The translations under genes and the position numbers were made by a program. A stretch of 64,000 nucleotides of DNA from assembly GCA_024336345.1 (NCBI GenBank), contig JANFOG010000007.1:558001-622000 (forward strand). The letters run 5' to 3'. The first letter of the stretch is position 1. Each line of letters opens with the position of its first letter. This DNA is from Mariannaea sp. PMI_226 (lineage: Eukaryota > Ascomycota > Sordariomycetes > Hypocreales > Nectriaceae). Under the pieces are notes generated by a model, which saw nothing but the letters and a program-made list of their open reading frames with translations, made no database searches and had not been told where the DNA came from. This document shows, piece after piece, positions 1-10,778 of the stretch.

Positions 1-407
1 TCAAATAACATAGGTAACTAAAAATAGGCTAGACAGGTCTTGTTAAAAAGCAGATGTGGTTTATACGAGAGGAAGCTGTACGTCAAATCAAAGAAGAACA
101 CTGGGATGAGTGGTGGGGTGAAATGAATGGCCACTAGATCACTGACGAAGGAAGTAGTCTCTACAGCTTCATAACAACTCCCTATTCCATGGTAGCATAA
201 GAGATCTTTCGATTACCCCTACGATAGAGTATCCTTGCTCGCAATGCCTAGCCATCTCATACATTCTTGGTTGTCTCATGCACCGAGTACCCTTACAACA
301 CGCGGCTACAATCTCAAAGCTTCAATCTGCTAGAAATTGATGTCCAAAACAAAAAACAAAAAACAATAATACTGTACCTTACTATGGTATTCATCTCAAT
401 GCTCCCA
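1..407. other. left flank, 3' of the BTB gene
   Basis: No coding region is supported here. It contains the 3' flank of the BTB gene on the minus strand and otherwise shows nothing recognisable. Confidence 0.4.
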
Positions 408-1249
408 TCAGAATCGAATCGCGAACGCACCGCCTCTGTTACACTTCTTGCATCGTTGCTGAGTAGGAGTCATGGGAACAGCACTGCCACAAGTGGAGCA
501 GTCACCCAACAGTGGACTCTGAATGAATGAATGTAGAAGCTCTCTGATAAAATCTGGGCTGCCTGCAGTCATCTCATCAAATAGTTTCTGTGCGTCCGGT
601 GAGCGCAGAAATACAGAAACTTTCAGTCTCGCAAAGGCGAGAGCGCGATCGCGGAGACCTCTCGAAGTTGATGGCGTCAAATCGTACACATGGGGAATCG
701 ACAGGAGAAAGGTGCAAAAGTCCGAATTAGTTTCCAAACTGTTTGAGTATTTGTCGGCAGCGAGATACTCTAGTCCGCTGATATCGTACTCGTGGGCCAA
801 GGCAAACATTATCGCATGAAGCGATAGGATGGAGGTAGTGCTCTTGTCAGAAGCGACCTCATCTGAATCCACGGTGTAGTCACCGGTATACAAGTACTCG
901 ACCATCCGGAGCACGTCAGATAGAGAATGTGAGTCGAGGCAGTATGTACGAGATGATGCCTCCTGGATAGTAATCTAATCAGTCATGAGGAATATGTAAC
1001 GTAGAGATGTTTGCTACCATGAACTGCCCAGTGCAAGCCGCATGAAATACCGGAGATTGGGTACAAATGATGATCCTGTGGACAGGTATTGTCTGCCCTT
1101 GGCAAGTGAATGAGAAATCGGTAAACTCGCCGTTTTCGCGGGCGCTGTTACACTTGTTACCCCATGCTGTTGATGTGATGAGGGAGGGGAGGAGAAGGAT
1201 TGCAATAACTATACCTTGCGATGCGTGACATAATTTCTTTGGAGATCAT
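408..1249 (-). CDS. BTB/POZ domain protein
   Basis: Small fungal BTB/POZ protein, probably a protein-protein interaction or ubiquitin-ligase adaptor. Three exons join in frame: 1249-1215, 1144-1018 and 962-408, with GT-AG introns of 70 and 55 bp, giving 238 residues. The N-terminal half carries the hallmarks of fungal BTB proteins: a start followed by GEFTDFSFTCQGQ, then the PVHR block, then a QSPVFHAACTGQF block, then VLRMVEYLYTGDY after the second intron. The C-terminus ends with two CxxC pairs (CSTCG and CKKC) that look like a small zinc ribbon, an unusual addition to this family. The start was chosen because the upstream exon supplies the usual short helix before the BTB fold. No partner or target can be inferred from the neighbours. 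Confidence 0.75.
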
Positions 1250-1997
1250 GGCTGTGACTCAAAATTCAAGAATAAAAAAAAAAGGAGTCTTTATACAATC
1301 TCGTTAGAAATCTGAGAAAATTAAAATTAAGCTGGTGATATTCACGAACGCCTTGCTCAAGTTGGTGGTTAGAAGCCAACGTGCTGCGAGATGGAACTTG
1401 ACATCCATACCACCATTTACGGCGTGGATCCATACTTGCGACGTCATCAGGCTAGCAGCTAGCAGAGGGGAAGTTCGACATATATTTTGAGGCATATTTA
1501 GGGCTGACGATGACAGTCTGAAAATCCAATCACAAGACCAGGACAGTTAAAAACTGGCTGCAAAAATTGATGCCACCCTGTGCTGCGATGTTTGCTCGCT
1601 CGTTGGTTGGGCACGCAAGCACACTGGCACGTCAGAGCTATCTCGTGCCAGCACAGACACTTTCCCGTTTTAAGCCAGCCCTGAGATCCGTTAAACCAAT
1701 AAAAGCACGGCATATTTGCATACGTGCATGCACCTATGAGACCATGGGACCATGGCCTGTCTGACTCCAACGTGCTTCAGCTGAACACAGCCCAACGGAA
1801 AATGTGAATCATCATACCGTCACATCTTATCTGGCCAGGTACCAGGCACCAGGCACCAGGCAGCAGACAACTGGCTCAGGAATATTTAGGATCCTAACTG
1901 TTATTTCCTCGACTGAACATGTGAGGCCTCTCGCATTGTCTGTCACTTTGTCAACACCAATACAATCACTCACATTGCGACCCGCGGGGTCTAGTCA
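1250..1997. other. intergenic region between BTB and amidase genes
   Basis: About 750 bp separating two divergent genes, so it should hold both promoters. The only structure seen is a triple tandem copy of ACCAGGC at 1841-1861. Several short open frames on both strands look like chance. Confidence 0.5.
1841..1861. repeat. tandem heptamer (ACCAGGC)x3
   Basis: Three perfect head-to-tail copies of ACCAGGC lie about 137 bp upstream of the amidase start codon. They may be a simple repeat or clustered regulator sites; nothing in the sequence distinguishes these. Confidence 0.7.
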
Positions 1998-3287
1998 ATG
2001 ATGTCGACAGATTCGGGACCAGATTCGACATTCGACATACCGAAATTCGTTGTCGACTTGTCGATGCCCCCGCAGTCGCGGTATGACCACATTATTCCGC
2101 ATTTCCAGTCCCAGATAGAAGACTGTGACCTCACCACTGTCTTTTATGACCTCCTTGAACTTCTTGCCGGACGCATCCTTGGGAAATGCTTGAGAGTTGC
2201 GTCTCACCTAGCCTTGCGCCGACTCCACAACGCCGAGGAATCAGCTGAGCTAGCAGGTATATCCAAGGCTACGTCAATACCCATTCATGTTTTGGTGGCC
2301 TTCAACGTACTTCTGGACCTACTACTTGGATGCACGAGTGGCGGCGTCCGCACCATCGACCCAACTACAGATGCACTGGATCAGAAGCCAAGGATTCTTC
2401 ACTACCGCACATTGGATTGGGGGATGGACCAGCTGCGCAACATCATTGTCGAACTTGATTTTGTGCGCTATACAGGTGGACCGGTTGTTGCTACGACCGT
2501 TGGCTATCTTGGGTATGTGGGCGTATTGACTGGCGTAAGGAGGGGTTTGAGCATGAGCCTAAATTTCCGGCCGTATCATTCTCGCAAAGGTTTCAAGCAG
2601 AGATTTTCGTTCCGCTGGCACCAGGTAATGGTAGTTCTTGGTTTTCGCCAATCAGTTTCGAGTGTTTTGCGCGACGTCCTCCTTGGAACAGGTTTGCAGC
2701 AACGAAGTGGCCGGCGCAAGGAAAAGGATGGAGAGGCAAACCCTCATGAGCTTGACGTTTCAGCTGTTATATCAGATCAAGCAACGTCGTCGTCCACTGC
2801 AGCATACATCATTTTTTGCACACCAGACCGGGTTTTCATTGTTGAGAAGGATCACCGAACGGCTTTGGTCAGGGAATCAGACACTTTCCTGACTGCATAC
2901 AATCATGATGCGATCGACGAGGAAAATCCCAAGTCGCAGCCAGAAGCTTCAGGCGAATGTACTCAAACAGAGACGGCTATTGGCATGTCGGAGATTATCA
3001 AGTTCTCACTGGACAGGAAGTCTCACCTTGACGAGATGTGGCAGAGGCGCGTGGCTGCCTGCCAACACCTATATGAGACACAAAGCCAGGCGGTTACATT
3101 CCCAGATGTGCTCCTCTTCGTGAAACATAAGAAGATTAGCAACGACGAGACTCACTATGCGGTAATAATGGATCCAGTGGATGGAAAGGTGATATGGCGA
3201 CGAGCATACGATCTGATGATGTCCACTTATTATCCGGATGATGCATCCGATACAGATGATGGACGATCGGAGAGCGTAATTGAGTAA
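1998..3287 (+). CDS. acid ceramidase / NAAA-like amidase (Ntn hydrolase)
   Basis: Uninterrupted 429-residue reading frame. It resembles the fungal acid-ceramidase and N-acylethanolamine-hydrolysing amidase family, enzymes that cleave amide-linked fatty acids. The likely nucleophile is Cys112 in LLGCTSGG, which in this family becomes the N-terminal residue after self-cleavage. It is followed by the conserved stretches HYRTLDWGMD (about 135-145), VGYLGYVGVLTGVRRGLS and SLNFRP. The C-terminal half includes the family's FLTAYNHD-type motif. No obvious signal peptide is visible, whereas animal members are lysosomal. The mammalian family has CTS followed by IVAQD; here it is CTSGG, as in related fungal proteins. 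Substrate specificity cannot be read from sequence. Confidence 0.75.
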   Translation: MMSTDSGPDSTFDIPKFVVDLSMPPQSRYDHIIPHFQSQIEDCDLTTVFYDLLELLAGRILGKCLRVASHLALRRLHNAEESAELAGISKATSIPIHVLVAFNVLLDLLLGCTSGGVRTIDPTTDALDQKPRILHYRTLDWGMDQLRNIIVELDFVRYTGGPVVATTVGYLGYVGVLTGVRRGLSMSLNFRPYHSRKGFKQRFSFRWHQVMVVLGFRQSVSSVLRDVLLGTGLQQRSGRRKEKDGEANPHELDVSAVISDQATSSSTAAYIIFCTPDRVFIVEKDHRTALVRESDTFLTAYNHDAIDEENPKSQPEASGECTQTETAIGMSEIIKFSLDRKSHLDEMWQRRVAACQHLYETQSQAVTFPDVLLFVKHKKISNDETHYAVIMDPVDGKVIWRRAYDLMMSTYYPDDASDTDDGRSESVIE

Positions 3288-4272
3288 GGTTTTCACGACT
3301 TCTTTGTGTGTATAATATAGAGCATAGCTTTCAGACACAGCTATAGCGTCATTCATGCTGAGTTCCATGGCTGTAAGGAAGAAGGTTCTTAGTGATAGCA
3401 AGCGGTCAGGATTTGGCTGTGGCAAGGGTTTAAGGCGTTGTTTGTGTTGCTTTTGTTCAAGGGAAGTTATGATCACAGATCGAGAACTGGAAGGTATAAT
3501 GGGCCATGAGGGTTTTTGGCATTTTTAAATCCCCTCCAGCGTTTTTTTTCATTGTTATTCTCACTGCCAGTTTATGGCCATGCCACACAAGCATTGACTG
3601 TGAGAACAAGAACATTTTCCACTGTCTAGAATGGTTTGATTGAAGAAGATGGTATGATGTAGAACGACCTTGATGCCAGATTGGCGATGGGAACAATGAT
3701 GAGCTTCTGTTTCCATCTCGTCCCGTATGGTTCACTGGAGTAACCGAGCCTTGCTTAAGGTGAAAGGTGAAAAGTGACTTGGGGAGTGTTCTTGTCTTGA
3801 TCACCCATCGTAGATGCGTTTTGATGTCCACTGGTGCAACGAGTAGGTTCATTTATGTTGTCTTATATTTGAGACCTATTGTATAATGTAACGGCCCACC
3901 TCCAGCAAATATTTCCAGCGCCCTATTTTCAATGCCATACTTCAATTCCATCGATGACGGCTTGAGCTTTGAACTCTTAGCTCCAGGACGGGCCGGGTCA
4001 AGCCAAGCTGCTAGATTGAACACTTGGATACTTATAAACAATCGTAACCTGTAGTCTAATAAGAGCTCTATTATTTCCCATAGCTGTAATTGCACCCCGA
4101 TAATGCTCAGCACTAGTGATTTGACGTTATCCCCTTTCAGTCTCAATCGTACCTGACTCCAGATGGGGAACGAGGAAAGAATAATAACACATAATAAAAA
4201 TTAAAAGAATATAAAATGAGTGGGGAGATTTTATGTTTCATAGGTAGAACAGTATGGTGTGTTGAGTTTCCG
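3288..4272. other. convergent intergenic region
   Basis: About 985 bp between the 3' ends of the amidase and transporter genes. Open frames on the minus strand here have no recognisable domains and no splice context. Nothing is called. Confidence 0.5.
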
Positions 4273-5638
4273 TCACGTTTTTGACATGATGCCTTTCTGC
4301 GTTGCAGCCTTGGTCATAAGGGCAAAGGCACCACCAGTAAGACACATGACGCCGCTGAAGATTGACACTTGCTTGAAGCCTCCAAACCTGTCAATCATCG
4401 CTCCGTTGACTGGAGGACCAACAAGTGAGGCAAGGCCACTCAGTGCCATTCCCATGCCAGTGTAGGTTCCAAGGTCTCGAGGGTCTTTGGGAATTTTGGA
4501 GAATGCGGCAGCGCCTCCCGAAACGAGGGTTCCTGACGTGAAGCCGAACACAACGGCGAAGACGACCAAGCCTGCGCTGGATTCAACATGGTTCATGCAG
4601 AAAATGACGATTCCGTTAGCCAAACCAGCAATGCACAGAATATTAAGTGGTCCAAACTTGTCGGCCAAGATTCCCGGAATAACGCGACCGAATGTAGATG
4701 CCGCGTTCAGGATGGCAAGCATGTAGGAAGCCAGGCTCGCACTCAACCCTCGGTACACTCCATATGTTGGTATGAAGAATATGGGAGTAAACATGCCAAG
4801 GAACATAAAAAACATGGTTATAATGAGCAGGACATAGTTTGCCTCCTTAAACGAGCTCACAATGAAGAAGTTGGTCGTACGGGGGGGCAGCCGGGTTCTG
4901 ATGGCAATACAAGCAAAGGCTAAAAAGGGAAGCATGATAAAGGCGATGATTCGAACACTCCAGCCGAATCCAAGAGATGAGTCGTTGAGCATTTTAGATA
5001 AAACAATGGGAATGACAATTCCGCCTATGGAGGAACCGGAGACTGCAATGCCGAGGGCGAAGGCTCGTTTCTTGTCAAAGAACTGAGTGACAGCCGCCAT
5101 GGATGGGAACATGAGTAGCCCCATCACAATTCCGATTAGAACTCCGTGCACGAGCATGAACTGCCAGTACTTGGAGCAGAGGCTTAGCATCATGAGAGAA
5201 AAGATGTATGCAATCATGGTAGGTCGAATAATCTTGGGTTCCTGTTAGTGAATGACTGAACACGCCGCCTCGAGAAGCTGAGCTTACCCAAGCGCCATAA
5301 CGGTCGAACAATGGCCCTCCCACAGCGCCGGCTGCAAACTGCAAAAATGCAGCTACTGATCCAATCCAAGCAATGTCGTCCTCTGATTTTCCTTTTAGCT
5401 GGTGTACCATGTAGTACTGTTGGAAAATGCCAAAGGAGCTTGCGAAACCTAGGCCACAGAAGAAGACAAAGCCGCCCCCAGCGGCAACCATCCATGCGAC
5501 AAACCCGCCATCAGGGGCTGGATCGAATTGGGGAGAATCTTTTTCGCTACTCTCGGACGTAACGACTGCACCTTGACTTTGGCCATCATCTTTCTGGGGG
5601 ATTGAGGCCTCTTGGTCGGGGGGTACATTTGCCATCAT
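4273..5638 (-). CDS. MFS monocarboxylate-type transporter
   Basis: Major facilitator superfamily protein of the monocarboxylate porter type (MCH/MCT-like), probably in the plasma membrane. Two exons, 5638-5288 and 5241-4273, are joined across a 46-bp GT-AG intron to give about 439 residues. A charged cytosolic N-terminus is followed by the family signature DGGFVAWMV at the first membrane helix, then FGIFQQYY and the D-R-YG loop motif (LFDRYGAW). The second exon continues with about ten more hydrophobic segments. Family members move monocarboxylates, riboflavin or related acids; the substrate is not determined. It is divergent from a Zn2Cys6 regulator, a common arrangement for a regulator and its target transporter. 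Confidence 0.85.
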
Positions 5639-6139
5639 ATGTATTTTGTGTACCCTAGTTTAGAAAAGAAAGAAAGAAGAAGGTTAATAATAAAGATAAA
5701 TAGACAGGGATTATTCAATTACAAGGGAATTAAGATGATATCCTCGTTTGAATACTGAGCATTTATAACCATCCGTCCAAGTCGACTGGTCGTGACTCCA
5801 TTCGGAGATACTCAAAGCTCACGGCAGCCAACCAGCCAATCGCAAGCCGGAATGAGTCGGTGTATAGCGGGAAATACGGACCAAAGACGCAAAACCCGCA
5901 TCGAGAGACCGACTCCGATAAAAGGTCAACGACTTCCTGCAAATCGTTTCGCCTCCTTGCACGCATTAACAGGACTTTGAAAATTCAGATTCATATCCCC
6001 GTCGGGGTTATCTTCAAAGCACCTCCGATTCTGTTCTCTTCAAGACCACATCCCCGCCCCCGATACTGCCTGCAGTCCAGCGGAGAACTGCCCAAGACCT
6101 TACGGGGGAAACAGTCGAGACAAGCGAGACACTAGAACA
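5639..6139. promoter_or_regulatory. shared divergent promoter region
   Basis: A 501-bp gap lies between the start codons of the MFS transporter (minus) and the Zn2Cys6 regulator (plus), so it must hold both promoters. No clear TATA box or perfect CGG inverted pair was identified by eye. Confidence 0.45.
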
Positions 6140-8627
6140 ATGCCTGAGCCGGAACGACGGCGCAGAAGACCGGCCATGTATGTCCTCGAGTACCGTGCAA
6201 CAAGTAACACCCCATGTCTTTTTTTTTTTTCAGATCTGACCGTGTTCCCAGTTCATGTGCCTTATGTCGACGGCGCAAGATTCGATGCAACCGAGAGGTC
6301 CCGTGCAGCAACTGTGTGCGGTCAAAGAGTTCTCCTTGTGTCTACGAACATGCACCTCCTCCGCCAGTGGCTGTGAAGAGGTCTGTTGGAACCATCACTC
6401 CGGATGAATCAGTGCCGGCTATTCGCTGTAAAACAATCATCGGCGGGACTTCCACTGCTAGTGACACATCCACCGCCCCAAGCCATGCCCCCACGTCCAT
6501 GCCGTCTGAGATCACTTCAGCATCTATGACCTCTGATCAGGCATTGCTTGGGGACTTGCAGTCCATGAAAAGGAGGATTCAAGAACTGGAAATGCAGCTG
6601 GCGCGCACAACCGAGACTAACAAGAAGCACCACCTCGTTTCTCAGAACCATGACATTGAGACCGTGTCATCAGCGCTAGCTGGGACACTCTACCTTGAAC
6701 ATCACTCAGAGAAATTCAGCACCAAAATCGCCTCCACCACCCGAAGCGTGATGCACAAAACGCGGTTGTTCGGCCAAAGCCACTGGATAAATGGCGTTAC
6801 TCTGGTTTGTGTGCACACATACCTGACGTCCAGTGTCCGCACTGTGATGTGCTAACATGGAGTCTTTTTAGTTCATGGATGTGTTCAACATTATTGAACC
6901 GTACGTGCGGGATCAATCCTGCAAGGCATCAATGGAGATGGCGAAATGTAAATCATTGGCAAGAATTATCAAGAAGCGCAGAGCCCCGTCGTGGCCCTCG
7001 CCCCCAACCCCTGACCTGCCACCCAGAGATGTGGCTGATGAACTTGTTGAGCGGTATCTCGTGACATGCGAAAGCATTTACCGAGTTCTCCATATTCCAT
7101 CTTTTAAGAAGGCCTTCGACCAACTTTATGCTGCCGACGCCGCTAATAGAGACACGGCTTTTCTTGTCCAGGCCAAGCTTGTCCTCGCCATTGGAGCCAT
7201 CACCTATGACGACACCTTTTCCCTCCACTCATCCGCCATTCGGTGGATATACGAGGCTCAAACATGGATCTGGACCCCAGAATACAAGTCCAGGCTAACA
7301 ATACCAATACTGCAAACAAGGATACTTCTTCTCCTCGCTCGAGAAATGGTAGGAGTTGGTGAAGACCTTGTATGGATCTCAGCCGGCTCTTTACTCCGAA
7401 CAGCTATTTACATGGGTTTGCACGTTGACCCCACCCGTCTCCCATCCAGAACGACCTTTGTCGCTGAGATGAGGCGTCGACTCTGGAACACGATTTTAGA
7501 GATCTCTCTTTTGTCATGCATGGCCTCCGGAGGGCCGCCGCTGCTCTCCCTTGAGGACTTCAACACGGAAATACCGGGAAATCTGGATGACGACCAGCTC
7601 ATGGCGGAAGACCCAGTACTGAAACCAGATGACCAGTTCACACAGGTCTCTGTCGCAATCGCTCTGCGCAAGACGTTCCCAGTGCGTCTCTCAATCGCGA
7701 AAACTCTCAACAGCCTCAAATCACACAGCAGTTACGAGGAAACTCTACGACTTGAAGGGGAGTTGAGAGCAGTGTATAGGGAAATCAGTCGACCTCTCAA
7801 ATCTTGCTCTGCAGACGGAGATTCGCCATCACAATTTGCAATGGAAGCCATTGATTTCATCATACGTCGCTACATCTCTTGCTTGCACATCCCGTACATG
7901 GGATCGTCATTATACGAAGCCACCTACGCTTATTCTCGAAAGGTAGTCATTGAAAATGCGCTCAAGGTCTGGGCTGTGGTGTATCCTTCATCCCGTGTAG
8001 CGGCTCTACAGTCAAGAGATGGCGGAACATCTCCAAAGAGAACAGACATGTCACGACTAACGTCGTGTGGATCAGCATTCTATCGGGTCATAGCTTTTCA
8101 GTCATGTTTATTCCTGATAGCCGACGTCCGCTCACAGTTACAAGAAGAAGTTGGATTAGGCCCAGCTAATATTCAGCCACATCTATTCTCGATAGTAGAC
8201 GAAATGAAGGATTGGTGTCTGAGCAGCATCTATGCAGGGGAGACCAACTTTAAGGGCTATCTTTTTGCATGTCTCGTGGGGGCCCAGATCGATGGACTCG
8301 TGCAAGGTGTTGGCGAAGAGAGATTACCGGAAATCCTTCTGAAGGCTACCGAGGATTCTGAAGCATTGTGCCTAGAGATACTCACAAAAACTGCAAATAA
8401 TCAATGCGATGAGACAACGGAGCAAGTCAATGTCACGGACATCAACACACCAGCCGACACAGCAGATGAGTGGGATTTTATGGTACGACATCTTCTATTC
8501 CTTAATGTGAGAATATCGAAGCTTACAAGAGATACAGATGTCCGATGCACAATTTGACTTCACTGACATGAATTCTCAGACCTGGGTCCTCAACGAAGTA
8601 AATATGGATGGGCTTCCCTTCTGGTAG
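6140..8627 (+). CDS. Zn2Cys6 transcription factor with fungal-specific TF domain
   Basis: Nuclear zinc-cluster regulator of about 769 residues from four exons: 6140-6177, 6234-6804, 6872-8482 and 8538-8627. The cluster CALCRRRKIRC followed by PCSNC sits at residues 20-50, directly after the first intron. A region rich in Ser/Thr and a short coiled coil (MKRRIQELEMQLARTTE) follow. The middle homology region spans roughly 240-600 and contains YLVTCESIYRVLHIPSF and MRRRLWNTILEISL. The last exon is added because a 55-bp intron joins DEWDFM to MSDAQFDFTD and a WVLNEVNMDGLPFW C-terminus, which is typical of this family. Read straight through, the frame would instead end at 8557 with an unlike tail. 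Its divergent MFS neighbour is the likely target. Confidence 0.85.
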
Positions 8628-8881
8628 TACCCGATTGCTGGTTTCATGCAACAAGATACTCGGCTACCTTGCTCCAGATGGAAGTAAACGAAAAAAGACA
8701 ATTCTTCAATGCTAGGGAAAAATGGCTCTCGGGAAGGGTTTCACCTTTTCCTGTGAAATTTGGCCGGGAGTTGCGTATAGCCTTTGTGTATTTGTAACAT
8801 ATCAATCAAATCCCTCTCTTTTTGCTAATTTGCCATCCTGCCTGAGGAGTGCATAGCTCTCTAATCTCATGTATAACATTT

Positions 8882-10037
8882 CTATTCAGATGTAACGCCT
8901 TTATCCAAGGCTGCCTGCGCCTCCATCACGTTCTTCTGCCGCCACATGGCAGCTCTAAGGACTTCCGCGCTAACCACTTCTCGTGTTCTCCCTTGGAGAT
9001 GTCGAAGGCACAGTTGCTTGCCTTCATCTGGGTAGTATAGCCAAGTCGCCCATCTTGTCCACTGGGGATTGTAATTAGTAACGAGTACAAAGCTGGATTA
9101 TCCACAACAGGCCAGTACGGTCAGAGCCGCGCCAGTCCAAGGGTTCACGTACCAATCCTTCTTTCATTTGCGTCCTAGCCCGCTGTCCGATTTTGTCTTC
9201 GATGAAGTCCCCACGCATCATTGCCAATCGACTTGGAAAAACCCGGGCTAGGTAGTGCGCGGTTGATGCAACATGCGGCTTGTCGTGCCAGAGAAACATG
9301 GGTGTCATCGGCACCACTACATCAGAGTCTTCTGCTGGGCGGAAGTCCCGCTTCAGGGTGGATGTCAAGGCCTTCAGAGCGGGATAGGGTCTGACATCCG
9401 CAGATATGGCATACTTCAGCATGCGAACGGCGGCAAGGCATACATATTTGACTGGTACCTCGGGCACAGACTCAGAATCCGTCATGATCTGCAGCATGGG
9501 ATCGATAGGGAAGTCGTACACCATGACCCAGTCATGCTGTTGTACCCAAACATATGGAGTTTCCGTCACCCTCAAAGCTGAACGCACAGCAAGTCCAAAA
9601 CCCATTCGCCTCGAGGGCTCTATGAAAGTTACTCTCTTGTCATGCGTGTGAGTCGTTTTGTAATGGACAACATTCCGTGTATCCCCTGCACTACCAAACT
9701 CGGCTTCTGCTTCGTATGTCGTCAGAGGTATATCGCTAGCTGAGCCGGCCCCATTGCAATACTGATTGAGAATCACCCTTTTCACATTCTCTCGGTATAA
9801 GTCAAAAACTTCGGCTTGCTTTACTGTAATACAGCCCTTCTTCAGGCGGGCTGTGGCGACGACTTGGTCATAGCCATCTAAGACGACAATAACTCTGCAC
9901 GACAGCAGGTTTGGGCAGTGGCGTTTGAAAGAATCCAAGACGGAATCCACAAGATCCGTAAATGGCGCAGATGGTGTCACCGATGTCGTTATGATGACAG
10001 TAAGCAAGCTGCTCGTGCCCGAGGCCGCTTCTATCAT
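8882..10037 (-). CDS. glycosyltransferase-like protein of unknown function
   Basis: Two exons, 10037-9153 and 9061-8882, joined by a 91-bp intron, giving 354 residues. The start is the first ATG; a longer open frame upstream lacks one. The protein begins with LLTVIITTSV and continues with CRVIVVLDGY, resembling the nucleotide-sugar-binding start of GT-A folds. A central YVWVQQHDWVMVYDF segment follows. The second exon supplies the WLYYPDEGKQLCLRHL motif that I recall from uncharacterised fungal proteins with this layout. Without it the frame would end in an unrelated tail at 9075. No signal peptide or membrane helix is evident. The function is not established; glycosyl transfer is inferred only from the fold-like pattern. 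Confidence 0.65.
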
Positions 10038-10778
10038 GCTTGTTTGGTCGCTATCCAAAGCCGGCAAGTTATCGCTGCAGGTTAGGATGAAATTTTCTGC
10101 TGGCTAGGTCACGTGCACCACCTATCAATGCTCTTGAGCTGAGAAGCGTGTGGGGGATGCATGCGAGTCATCAGCTCTTCGCTGTCAAATCCAACGTAAT
10201 ATTGAAATAAATTCTGCAGCTTTTGGATCGCTTTAGTTCTAAAATTTGCTGCTGTATCCCAACTCCGTAGCTTTTGACGGGGGCGGACTTACAACATCTA
10301 AATTCGTTTGCATAGGCTCCGGTTCTAAGATGGGTAGAAGAAAAGGCTATGATGGGAATAAAGATGAACAAGCCAATACAATTATCTATAGGAAAAAACT
10401 CATTGTTAATTTTGTATTTATGCATGCGGAAATTGCACTCCTTTCATTAGCTATGGGTTTGAACCGCCGGATGGAGTTGCCGAACTGGTACTAAGGCACC
10501 ACCGGAGCACAAATATATAAGAAAGAAATCGGATGATGTTAATGACTCAGAAGCAAGGGTATTGGAATCTGAATTAATGCTACTCGATCAATCTTTCAAA
10601 GTTGAAGAGTTGTCAATCATCAGTTGAGTGAAGGTCATTATAGCAGCATTGTTGTTGTTGTAATGTATATATAAGTCTTAAGTATGCCTAGTCGAGGCTG
10701 ATAACCCGACTACGAATATATCGAATGTATGTACAGGGTTGAAAAAAGTCATTGCAAGTCATGATCGTTTCGAATATC
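10038..10778. other. intergenic region, AT-rich
   Basis: About 740 bp between the glycosyltransferase-like gene start and the aldehyde dehydrogenase stop, both on the minus strand. It holds the promoter of the former and the 3' flank of the latter. Short open frames at 10171-10494 show no domain or consistent coding pattern. Confidence 0.45.
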
